A DNA stretch of 5,028 bases from Pseudomonadota bacterium (GCA_023418355.1 JAEZZU010000089.1:1-5028); one strand, 5' to 3'; shown: positions 1 through 4,851, counted from the stretch's first letter. The notes: a model not told the origin generated them from the letters alone. Program-made: numbers and translations.

Positions 1-599
1 GTAACTCCAAAAAGGGCAACATTCAGCAAATCGGCTTCGTTGGCATAAACAAAACTTGCTTGCTGTTTGGTAATTTCTTGCGGAATAAGATTTTCTTTGA
101 TTGCATCCGTGTGAATTTGGTAGTTTACTTTGGCAAGGGTGCGTTGCAGGTTCCACTCTAATTTCAGTCGGTCGTTTTCTTCATCTTTAAGTCGCTGGAA
201 CTCATTAACCAAGTAGATTTGAAATTCGGGGCTTAACCACATTGCAAAGTGAAATGCAATATCTTTATGTGCATAAGTTCCGCCGTATCTTCCTGCTTTT
301 ACGAGCATTCCTACGGCTTTCGTCCTGTCAATCCATTGACCAACTGACATTATAAATCTGTTCGTACCTGCTTCTTGTCCAATTACCCCGAATTCGGGGT
401 AATTAAAATCGGGATTATTTACTCTCTCCCAAACGCCGAGATATTCTATCGTGTTTTTGTTGGTTATCCATTTGCCTATCAGTCCGCTACCTTCCCGAAA
501 AGTAATGGTCATATCCGTAAGGCTGATATAATCGGTATTCTGCTGACTGATAACCGTTATTTCGGATTCTTTTACTTGTAATATTCTTCCTTTTGCCAT
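1..599 (-). CDS. KilA-N domain DNA-binding protein (3' end outside window)
   Basis: The open frame begins at ATG 597-599 and has 199 codons without a stop up to the left edge, so the C-terminus is missing. I recognise a KilA-N domain at about residues 20-135: the opening YISLTDM at 24-30, then GSGLIGKWI and NKNTIEYLGVWE at 37-57, and the hallmark GGTYAHKDIAFHFAMWLSPE at 106-125, continuing IYLVNEFQRL. This family is known as a putative DNA-binding domain of phage and bacterial accessory proteins. A basic/acidic helical stretch follows at about 136-180. Bacteroidota homologues that I recall are around 270 aa, so roughly a quarter may be missing. The coding region contains a 24-bp perfect palindrome at 381-404. 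A -7-like promoter box lies about 25 bp upstream of the start. The product is probably cytoplasmic. Such proteins often occur in phage, restriction or mobile loci, but its target is unknown. Family assignment is firm; biological role is not. Confidence 0.9.
   Translation of the reverse strand, partial: MAKGRILQVKESEITVISQQNTDYISLTDMTITFREGSGLIGKWITNKNTIEYLGVWERVNNPDFNYPEFGVIGQEAGTNRFIMSVGQWIDRTKAVGMLVKAGRYGGTYAHKDIAFHFAMWLSPEFQIYLVNEFQRLKDEENDRLKLEWNLQRTLAKVNYQIHTDAIKENLIPQEITKQQASFVYANEADLLNVALFGV
381..404. repeat. 24-bp perfect palindrome inside the KilA-N gene
   Basis: The 24 bases from 381 to 404 are identical to their reverse complement, with GAATTC at the centre (390-395) flanked by CCCC/GGGG. 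On the minus strand they encode residues 66-73 (NYPEFGVI) of the KilA-N protein, in the variable stretch before the conserved GTNRF segment. The mRNA could form a tight GC-rich hairpin. It may be an operator-like site or may simply reflect codon choice. Confidence 0.9.
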
Positions 600-624
600 A
601 AAAACTCTCAGAATAAATAAAGCA

Positions 625-632
625 CAAACTTA
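625..632 (-). promoter_or_regulatory. Candidate -7 box for the KilA-N gene
   Basis: Read on the minus strand this is TAAGTTTG, a full match to the Bacteroidota -7 consensus TAnnTTTG. It sits about 25 bp before the ATG at 599, giving a short 5' leader. No convincing -33 TTTG lies at the usual distance: the nearest TTTG is 12 bp upstream, which is too close. The call rests on the -7 box and its position. Confidence 0.45.
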
Positions 633-667
633 CTAAAAACAAGGCAAATAGCGGTGGTTTGTATTGA

Positions 668-922
668 TTACTTTAGTTCTTTCTTGTGATCCTTTATCTT
701 TTTCATTGCCCAGTCGTAATGACTTGAAGTTGCTGAAACGCAGTAACTACCCAAACTGGTAGTACCAGTCCAATCAAAAAACTTACTTGTAAAAAGTTGC
801 TCGTTGGTAAACGTGTCAATCAAGCGCATTACTTCAACGTGACTTTTTTGTAAAATAGCAATTGCTCTCAAATGATCTAATCCATGAAGTCTGTCAGATT
901 TATTGTTAAAAATCTTTCTCAG
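668..922 (-). pseudogene. Truncated ClbS/DfsB family (DUF1706) gene, C-terminal part
   Basis: The minus-strand frame is open from an in-frame stop at 923-925 down to TAA at 668-670 (84 codons). It lacks an ATG near its beginning; the first in-frame ATG is at 827-829, well inside the conserved part, and TTG at 869-871 is the only other plausible start. The protein matches the C-terminal portion of ClbS/DfsB four-helix proteins: SHVEVMRLIDTFTNEQLF, then DWTGTTSLGSYCVSATSSHY and DWAMKKIKDH. Full members are about 160-170 aa, so roughly the first half is gone. ClbS itself protects E. coli from the genotoxin colibactin by hydrolysing its cyclopropane; the fragment is unlikely to do so. The missing 5' part ends some 40 bp from dyad element E1 (961), suggesting loss by recombination near that boundary. 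Family call is strong; the pseudogene status is inferred from length. Confidence 0.8.
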
Positions 923-960
923 TCAGTATTTGTCATTGCAGTTTGTTGTTCTTGGCTTGA

Positions 961-1091
961 CCATAACGGACGGCAGTAAGAAAAGTTGCCGATTGCGGGC
1001 GATTTCCTGTCAGTTTACACCAGCTTTTTTACGAGGCACAAACGCCCGAAAACCGCTGAAACCCGTATGTATTATACCATGTGTTGGCGGT
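961..1091. repeat. Intergenic dyad element E1 (cassette-boundary-like)
   Basis: The left end is CCATAACGG (961-969) and the right end is GTTGGCGGT (1083-1091). Between them the two halves are imperfectly complementary: CGGGCG at 996-1001 pairs with CGCCCG at 1043-1048, followed by further matches (GATTT with AAA), and the outer parts share ACGG-N4-CAG (966-976) with the complement of CTG-N4-CCGT (1056-1066). The whole could fold as one long interrupted hairpin. It resembles E2 and E3 in position and architecture but not in full sequence. I recall similar AAC/GTT-ended intergenic elements from Bacteroidota genomes, without a name for them. No coding role is seen, apart from a doubtful start codon at 1079. 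Confidence 0.6.
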
Positions 1092-1282
1092 TAGCCCTTT
1101 TGTCCTGTCTGATTTTTTCAATCTCTGGTTGTCAAGGTTGTATTAAACCAAATGTAAAATTGTCGATAAAAAAGCCTGTCTTACTTGAAATTAGTAATCA
1201 AAAAGTTGTCTGTCAAGTTATGCAGATCGTTTTTTTCGTTGTATTAAAATGTAAACAATTGGTAAAATACCTATCGTATTAA
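1079..1282 (+). pseudogene. Possible 5' fragment of a lipoprotein gene
   Basis: From ATG 1079-1081 the frame gives 67 residues. The first part looks like a lipoprotein signal: charged start MCWR, hydrophobic LALLSCLIFSIS, then a lipobox-like SISGC with cysteine at residue 18, and a polar tail (IKPNVKLSIKKPVLLEISNQK). After about residue 50 the sequence reads antisense through the 3' end of the DUF5652 gene, so the natural C-terminus has probably been lost. The start codon lies inside the right end of element E1. An upstream ATG at 1067-1069 is also in frame. No promoter box was found. It could be a real small lipoprotein, a truncated gene or a chance frame; the signal peptide is the only argument in favour. 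Confidence 0.3.
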
Positions 1283-1433
1283 ATACTATAATACAAATAA
1301 ACCAAATCAGATGATTGTTGCGTGCAGATTTCCACATTGCGATTATTTTCCAAACAATATCCCAAAGAATAAGAACAATGAAAACTGGTAAAAACCAAGT
1401 AGGATAATCTTGAAAGCATTGAAATGTTTCCAT
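1218..1433 (-). CDS. DUF5652-like small membrane protein
   Basis: A 71-residue protein starting at ATG 1431-1433. Two hydrophobic segments are visible: about residues 12-32 (TWFLPVFIVLILWDIVWKII) and about 42-64 (LIWFICIIVFNTIGILPIVY), joined by a short basic loop (MWKSARNNH) and ending in RKKRSA. The order WDIVWK, then the W-K-x-A-R-x-N loop, WF, NTIGILPIVYI and a basic tail is characteristic of the DUF5652 / phospholipase D N-terminal-like small integral membrane proteins. Function is unknown for this family. The protein should sit in the inner membrane with both ends on the same side. It is alone between E1 and E2, on a segment bounded by the inverted motifs GTTGGCGGT (1083-1091) and ACCGCCAAC (1558-1566). 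Length is normal for the family. Confidence 0.75.
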   Translation of the reverse strand: METFQCFQDYPTWFLPVFIVLILWDIVWKIIAMWKSARNNHLIWFICIIVFNTIGILPIVYILIQRKKRSA

Positions 1434-1502
1434 AGTGTTTCATTTTAATTGTTATTTGACCTTAAAAGTTTTTTGTCGTACGAAATGTCCATCGTTAAAA
1501 TG

Positions 1503-1530
1503 TAAAGTTAGAAAATCTGTCATTAAACAA
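1503..1530 (-). promoter_or_regulatory. Weak promoter candidate for the DUF5652 gene
   Basis: On the minus strand TTG (1528-1530) is followed after 17 bp by TAACTTTA (1503-1510), seven of eight matches to TAnnTTTG. It would give a 5' leader of about 60 nt. In AT-rich DNA such matches arise by chance, so this is only a suggestion. Confidence 0.25.
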
Positions 1531-1557
1531 CTCAATTTGCGCAGACTTTTTAGGGTT

Positions 1558-1694
1558 ACCGCCAACGTTTTCGGGCTTTGCGTTCAGACGGGTTTCGGAG
1601 CACAAGACTGTCAACCTGAACTGAACTTGAATAGAAGCACAAAGTTCCGCGTTTGCACGTCACCCCGCCTGACGCAAAACCCGTGTAATGGGCA
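1558..1694. repeat. Intergenic dyad element E2 (cassette-boundary-like)
   Basis: The left end ACCGCCAACG (1558-1567) and right end GTGTAATGGGCA (1683-1694) enclose a clear inverted repeat. The 21 bases at 1572-1592, starting CGGGCTTTGCGT, pair with those at 1663-1683, ending ACGCAAAACCCG, with two mismatches and a one-base bulge. The loop between the arms is 70 nt. The right end begins 5 nt beyond the VOC stop codon, so E2 lies immediately 3' of that gene and could also act as a transcription stop. The right end would match the GTTATG pattern of E3 if GTAATG carried one change. I recall close relatives of this element from other Bacteroidota genomes, but cannot name it. Confidence 0.7.
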
Positions 1695-1698
1695 GTTT

Positions 1699-2166
1699 TT
1701 ATTTTAGTTCTTCTAAGATAATTTTCTTTTGTTGCAATGTGTTCTTCATGGCCTTTTCTCGAACCTTTTGGTCAGCGTTGTTTATTAGGGCAAAATATTC
1801 AACAGGTACTACCTGCCAAGATAAGCCATATTTGTCTTTGCACCATCCACAAGAACTTTCTTGTCCACCATTTTTAGTTAAGGCATTCCAATAATAATCT
1901 GTTTCGGCTTGGTCTTTTGTGTTAATAACCAATGAAACTGACTCGTTAAATTTTTGAAATGGACCTGCTGCTAAAATGCTCAATTCCATGCCAGCAATTT
2001 CGATAATTGCTGTTTCAAAGTTTCCGCCTCCTGCTTCTGGTGGGTTTGTGTACTTGTGATGTTCTTTTAGTTTACCGTCTTTAAATATTGAAAGATAATA
2101 GTCGGCAACTGCTTTAGCGTCTGTTGTTTCGACCCAAATCGAAGGTGTTATTTTTTGAGTAATCAT
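1699..2166 (-). CDS. VOC-fold protein, PhnB / 3-demethylubiquinone methyltransferase-like family
   Basis: A 155-residue cytoplasmic protein starting at ATG 2164-2166. It matches the PhnB-type branch of the vicinal oxygen chelate superfamily (Pfam 3-dmu-9_3-mt) along its whole length: ITPSIWVETTDAKAVADYY near the start, LSIFKDGKL, the strand AIIEIAGMELSILAAGP at about 53-69, FNESVSLVINT at about 73-83, DYYWNALTKNGGQES at about 90-104, and the hallmark CGWCKDKYGLSWQVVP at about 105-120, then a helical tail. Despite the family name, most members are not methyltransferases; ligand and activity are unknown. The start codon overlaps the TGA of the upstream lipoprotein-like ORF (ATGA), implying translational coupling. 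Element E2 follows directly. Length is typical and no damage is seen. Confidence 0.88.
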   Translation of the reverse strand: MITQKITPSIWVETTDAKAVADYYLSIFKDGKLKEHHKYTNPPEAGGGNFETAIIEIAGMELSILAAGPFQKFNESVSLVINTKDQAETDYYWNALTKNGGQESSCGWCKDKYGLSWQVVPVEYFALINNADQKVREKAMKNTLQQKKIILEELK

Positions 2167-2303
2167 ATTTTATTTCGTTTTGTCGTTGTTATTTTTGCTA
2201 CAGTGTGGTTTATTGCTTTGTCAGCGTAATTCGACTGACTTGGATTTGAGCAAAAGGTTGTCAAGCCAATTACAATTGCACCAAGAAGTAAATATTTATT
2301 CAT
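2163..2303 (-). CDS. Small lipoprotein-like ORF overlapping the VOC gene
   Basis: ATG 2301-2303 opens a 46-residue frame ending in TGA at 2163-2165. The N-terminus reads MNKYLLLGAIVIGLTTFCSN: a basic start, about 13 hydrophobic residues and a cysteine at residue 18 followed by SNPSQSN. This resembles a lipoprotein signal peptide, although phenylalanine just before the cysteine is unusual (Gly, Ala or Ser is normal). The remaining 28 residues are polar and basic and I do not recognise them. The stop codon overlaps the VOC start by 4 nt (ATGA), so ribosomes could re-initiate on VOC. It may be a genuine small lipoprotein, the stub of a longer lipoprotein gene, or a leader that drives VOC translation. 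An A-rich stretch lies just before the ATG, as is common for Bacteroidota starts. Confidence 0.5.
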   Translation of the reverse strand: MNKYLLLGAIVIGLTTFCSNPSQSNYADKAINHTVAKITTTKRNKI

Positions 2304-2348
2304 TTTTTTACATTAAGTCCTGTTTGTCTATTCGTTAACTAAGTCTGT

Positions 2349-2563
2349 AAAATTGCCCAACGGTTAACGGCTTTACGAAGGCGGGACTAAGAAATTCAAA
2401 ACTTTCTATAAACACGAACCCGAGCAAAAACCATTTTCGTTTTTCAAACTTACAAAAAATAAAAAAACGAAATGGTTTTTTGCGACTTAAAGTGCGAAAA
2501 TCTTCAACGCCAGGGAATTTTGCCCTCGCTTTTGCAAAGCCGATGTTATGTGATGGCAATTTT
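2349..2563. repeat. Intergenic dyad element E3, about 215-nt hairpin
   Basis: The outer ends are perfect 9-bp inverted repeats, AAAATTGCC (2349-2357) and GGCAATTTT (2555-2563). Inside, TAAC-GGCTTT (2365-2374) matches the complement of AAAGCC-GAT-GTTA (2536-2548) with a three-base bulge, AAATTC (2392-2397) pairs with GAATTT (2515-2520), and a strong apical stem joins 2424-2444 to 2463-2483 (21 bases each, two single-base bulges) around an 18-nt loop. Between the ends lie CCCAAC at 2356-2361 and GTTATG at 2545-2550, the same AAC/GTT arrangement as E1. It separates the divergent VOC and erm transcription units. The 74-codon frame that crosses it on the minus strand is a by-product of the dyad. 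Confidence 0.75.
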
Positions 2564-2575
2564 TTTGTACTTTTG
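2545..2575 (+). promoter_or_regulatory. Promoter of the erm transcript
   Basis: TACTTTTG at 2568-2575 is a complete match to the Bacteroidota -7 box TAnnTTTG. The -33 region, 19 bp upstream, reads TGTTA at about 2544-2548, only a partial match to TTTG, and lies inside the right end of E3. Transcription would begin near 2580-2585, leaving about 15 nt before the leader ORF and about 230 nt before erm. Confidence 0.55.
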
Positions 2576-2597
2576 TCATAAACTAAATCATTTCATT

Positions 2598-2630
2598 ATG
2601 TATTTCAGCAGACCTTGGACTTTTATATAA
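2598..2630 (+). CDS. 10-residue upstream ORF, candidate erm leader peptide
   Basis: ATG 2598-2600 starts the peptide MYFSRPWTFI, ending at TAA 2628-2630. It sits about 15 nt after the predicted transcription start and about 180 nt before erm, the position where inducible erm genes of other bacteria carry short stalling peptides. Its stop codon overlaps the 5' strand of a 14-bp long-range stem (2629-2642), so a ribosome paused near the end would prevent that stem from forming. The peptide contains neither the R-L-R type nor the IFVI type macrolide-arrest motif, and I do not recognise it. Translation and stalling are inference. Confidence 0.45.
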   Translation: MYFSRPWTFI

Positions 2631-2770
2631 GTGAAAGACAGTTCTCCCTTATTTTTTTAAATCAATATTTTTTCTAGACGATTAGTCTATGATTTACAGC
2701 CACTATTTTATTCTAAAATCAGTGTCGTAATTTCATTGCTGTTTCTGATGGGTAATACTGTCTTTCACTT
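2629..2770 (+). promoter_or_regulatory. Structured erm leader, candidate attenuator
   Basis: AAGTGAAAGACAGT (2629-2642) and ACTGTCTTTCACTT (2757-2770) are perfect 14-bp complements separated by 114 nt. Within this loop are a small hairpin (TAGAC 2675-2679 with GTCTA 2685-2689) and a 10-bp stem with one bulged base (CACTATTTTA 2701-2710 with TAAAATCAGTG 2714-2724, loop TTC). An alternative pairing, GATG and AATACT (2747-2750, 2754-2759) with AGTATT-CATC (2787-2796), would compete with the long stem and lies about 15 nt before the erm start codon. Two further short ORFs lie here: 2689-2730 (MIYSHYFILKSVS) and 2748-2777 (MGNTVFHFL); the latter runs through the 3' strand of the stem. The arrangement suggests translation-dependent switching of erm, but the direction of the effect cannot be read from sequence alone. 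Confidence 0.5.
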
Positions 2771-2811
2771 TCTGTGATTTGAGTCAAGTATTCATCCAAA
2801 AGAAATTAATA

Positions 2812-3618
2812 ATGAAAAAAAATCGTGTTCCTGTAAGGTTTACAGGTCAACATTTTGCAATAGACACCCGATTAATAAATGATGCTATTCGGCTAGCTGA
2901 CGTGCAAAAAGAAGATTTGGTTTTAGATATTGGTGCCGGTCGCGGTTTTTTGACTGTTCATTTAGCTAAAAACACTGACAATGTGATAGCTATTGAAAAT
3001 GACAGGCGTTTGGTATCCGAACTCAGGTCGAAATTCGGATGTAATAAAAAAGTCAACATTGTAGCAATTGACTATATGCGGTTTTCGTTTCCACAAAAGC
3101 ATTTTAAAGTGGTTTCTAATATACCATACGGAATTACTTCCGATATTCTGAAATCGCTGATGTTCACGAATCTGGAATATTTTACGCAAGGCTGTTTGAT
3201 TATGCAATTAGAACCCGCTCAAAAACTTGTTCAGCAAAAGTTTTTCAACCCGTATGTTGTTTTTTATCATACATTTTTCAGGTTGGAATTGATGTATGAA
3301 ATTAGTCCGAAAAGTTTTCTGCCGTCTCCAACGGTTAAGTCGGCATTACTAAAAATCAGTAAAAAGAAGTGTGAAGATATCGGTGTCGAGATGAAAGAAA
3401 AATATCTTGATTTTCTTTATTTTATGCTTCATTTCCCTGATTTGCCGGTACGTACGGCTTTGAAGAAAATCTTTCGTAAACAACAAGTTAGGGAACTTTC
3501 TGAAAAGTCTGGTTTAAAGTTGGATAATTCGGTTTGCACGATGTCTGCACAGCAATTTTTAGAATGTTTTGTTGAAATGTTAAAAGTCGTACCCGATAGA
3601 TTTCATCCAAAAAAGTAA
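2812..3618 (+). CDS. erm: Erm(F)-like 23S rRNA (adenine-N6)-dimethyltransferase
   Basis: This enzyme should methylate A2058 of 23S rRNA using S-adenosylmethionine, giving resistance to macrolides, lincosamides and streptogramin B. From ATG 2812 the protein has 268 residues; Erm(F) has 266. Visible motifs: VRFTGQHFAID at 8-18; the SAM-binding loop VLDIGAGRGFLTVHL at 37-51; acidic IEND at 61-64 for the SAM ribose; the catalytic KVVSNIPYGITSDI at 99-112 with NIPY at 103-106; FNPYVVFYHTFF at 145-156; SFLPSPTVKSALL at 168-180; and the C-terminal HFPDLPVRTALKKIFRKQQV and VVPDRFHP. Erm(F) from memory shows the same blocks with many substitutions between, so this is a divergent relative rather than erm(F) itself. 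The frame also extends to a TTG at 2779, but the ATG fits family length and N-terminus. It has its own promoter, leader and terminator, and is convergent with the nuclease gene. Confidence 0.95.
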   Translation: MKKNRVPVRFTGQHFAIDTRLINDAIRLADVQKEDLVLDIGAGRGFLTVHLAKNTDNVIAIENDRRLVSELRSKFGCNKKVNIVAIDYMRFSFPQKHFKVVSNIPYGITSDILKSLMFTNLEYFTQGCLIMQLEPAQKLVQQKFFNPYVVFYHTFFRLELMYEISPKSFLPSPTVKSALLKISKKKCEDIGVEMKEKYLDFLYFMLHFPDLPVRTALKKIFRKQQVRELSEKSGLKLDNSVCTMSAQQFLECFVEMLKVVPDRFHPKK

Positions 3619-3633
3619 ATCCGTTTTTGTCAG

Positions 3634-3669
3634 AACAACGCTTTTTCATTTGGGGAGAGCGTTGTTTTT
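3634..3669 (+). terminator. Rho-independent terminator of erm
   Basis: AACAACGCT (3634-3642) pairs perfectly with AGCGTTGTT (3658-3666). The stem continues inward through G-U and A-U/C-G pairs (3643-3647 with 3653-3657) to a five-base loop, and is followed by a T-run. It starts 15 nt after the erm stop codon. Confidence 0.85.
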
Positions 3670-3676
3670 GTTTGCT

Positions 3677-3718
3677 CATAACTGTTCAGTGCAAGAATAG
3701 TAGCCGGTAGCGTGTTAT
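3677..3718. repeat. Possible remnant of a dyad boundary element (E4)
   Basis: ATAAC (3678-3682, within CATAAC) and GTTAT (3714-3718) are inverted 41 bp apart, recalling the ends of E1 and E3 but without long arms. CATAAC here is also the inverted counterpart of GTTATG in E3 (2545-2550), so the erm unit is flanked by both. Five to six bases are easily matched by chance. The remaining intergenic DNA from 3719 to 3821 shows no gene and no convincing terminator for the nuclease gene. Confidence 0.3.
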
Positions 3719-3821
3719 CTTTCACTCAAAATAAACGAAAGTTTAAGCGGGCCAAAAGCCTTGAATTTACTATCTTTCAGGCTGTTATTTTTGCACATTG
3801 TTACCAGTTTGTTGTTTATTT

Positions 3822-4829
3822 TCATTCTTCGTCCTTATTTTCAATTAATTGTTTCAGCCTTTCTTTGCTTGGTAATACTGTCTGATATTTGCTGGCGAAA
3901 ATCTGTTCATTATTTTCGGGTAAAGTGTATTCTACAACTGCTTCACTTTTATTCTGACAAAGTATCAAACCAATAGTTTGATTTTCGTCTTTAAGTTTTA
4001 TCTCTCTGTCATAATAATTTACATACATTTGCATTTGTCCAATATCCTGATGTTTTAGCTCTCCAATTTTTAAATCAATCAAAATAAAACATTTCAAAAT
4101 TCGATTATAAAATACCAAATCTATCCTGAAATGCTTTTCATCAAATGTTATTCTTTTTTGTCTTGCAACAAATGTGAAGCCTGTCCCTAATTCGAGTAAG
4201 AAATGTTCAAGTTTATCTATTAATTTTTGTTCTAAATCACTTTCAGTATATGAAGGTCGTTCCGGCAATCCAATAAATTCTAAAACATACGGGTCTTTAA
4301 TGGCATCTTTGGGTTTTTCTATTATTAAACCTTTTTCTGACAATTCAATGACTTTTTTTTTATCACGGCTTAAAGCCAGTCTTGTGTATAATGCACTGTC
4401 ATACTGTCTTTGAAGTTCGCGCAAGCTCCAGTTATTTTTATAAGTTTCTATTTCGTAAAACCGGCGTTCGTTTTCATCGTCAATCCTCATTAGTTTTAAA
4501 TAATGCGACCAGCTTAAATTGAATTCGTCAGACACTGTCTGACCTTTTGAGTAAATGAGATAAAAGCTTCGCATTTGTTTGATATTTGTCGGGGAAAATC
4601 CTTTACCAAATTCAGTCGAAAGCTTGTATGAGAGCTCATTGATCAATTGTTGCCCATATTCTGCCCTTTCTTTTCCTTTTTGTTCTTCTTCTACAATCAT
4701 TCTCCCTATTTCAAAATAGGTTGTAACCATTGTTTTATTTACAGTTTGGACAACATTGCTTTGCGCCTGTTTTAATAACTCTGAAACTTTATAGTATAGA
4801 TTTTCAGGATTATGTGTAATTTCTGTCAT
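3822..4829 (-). CDS. PDDEXK nuclease domain protein, DUF1016 / YhcG family
   Basis: A 335-residue cytoplasmic protein from ATG 4827-4829 to TGA 3822-3824, of normal family length. The N-terminal DUF1016 part (about 10-170) shows the typical NKTMVTTYFEIGRMIVEEEQ, YGQQLINELSYKLSTEFGKG, FSPTNIKQMRSFY, SWSHYLKLMRI, YEIETYKNNWSLRELQRQ and SALYTRLALS. The C-terminal YhcG nuclease part (about 180-330) shows DPYVLEFIGL, E200 in TESDLEQKLIDKL, FRIDLVFYNR with D237, and IDLK with D252 and K254, followed by GQMQMYVNYYD: the E-D-DxK layout of a PD-(D/E)XK active site, apparently intact. Family members often lie beside type I restriction-modification genes and in mobile islands, and a role in DNA processing or defence is presumed, not proven. 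It is convergent with erm and transcribed alone, with promoter boxes at 4852-4859 and 4937-4967. Confidence 0.93.
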   Translation of the reverse strand: MTEITHNPENLYYKVSELLKQAQSNVVQTVNKTMVTTYFEIGRMIVEEEQKGKERAEYGQQLINELSYKLSTEFGKGFSPTNIKQMRSFYLIYSKGQTVSDEFNLSWSHYLKLMRIDDENERRFYEIETYKNNWSLRELQRQYDSALYTRLALSRDKKKVIELSEKGLIIEKPKDAIKDPYVLEFIGLPERPSYTESDLEQKLIDKLEHFLLELGTGFTFVARQKRITFDEKHFRIDLVFYNRILKCFILIDLKIGELKHQDIGQMQMYVNYYDREIKLKDENQTIGLILCQNKSEAVVEYTLPENNEQIFASKYQTVLPSKERLKQLIENKDEE

Positions 4830-4851
4830 TCGTGATAATTTTGTTAATACA

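Noticed and set aside
375..581. Plus-strand frame opposite the KilA-N gene
   Set aside because: The minus strand carries a continuous, family-matching KilA-N protein here; the opposite frame has no recognisable features.
1435..1707. 90-codon plus-strand frame over E2
   Set aside because: It covers repeat DNA and no domain is recognisable; cysteine- and arginine-rich composition suggests non-coding sequence.
2335..2559. 74-codon minus-strand frame across the VOC/erm intergenic region
   Set aside because: It lies wholly on the E3 dyad, has no recognisable protein features and is explained by the palindromic DNA.
2779..2811. TTG start giving Erm an 11-residue N-terminal extension
   Set aside because: The ATG at 2812 reproduces the length and N-terminus of Erm(F); the extension has no counterpart in the family.
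3786..3793. Plus-strand TATTTTTG resembling a -7 box
   Set aside because: It has no clear -33 partner and would transcribe antisense into the end of the nuclease gene; chance is likely in T-rich DNA.
3871..3883. 13-bp direct repeat GGTAATACTGTCT shared by the erm leader (2751-2763) and the nuclease gene
   Set aside because: Among all position pairs in 5 kb of AT-rich DNA, one 13-bp match is not surprising, and neither copy has a matching context.
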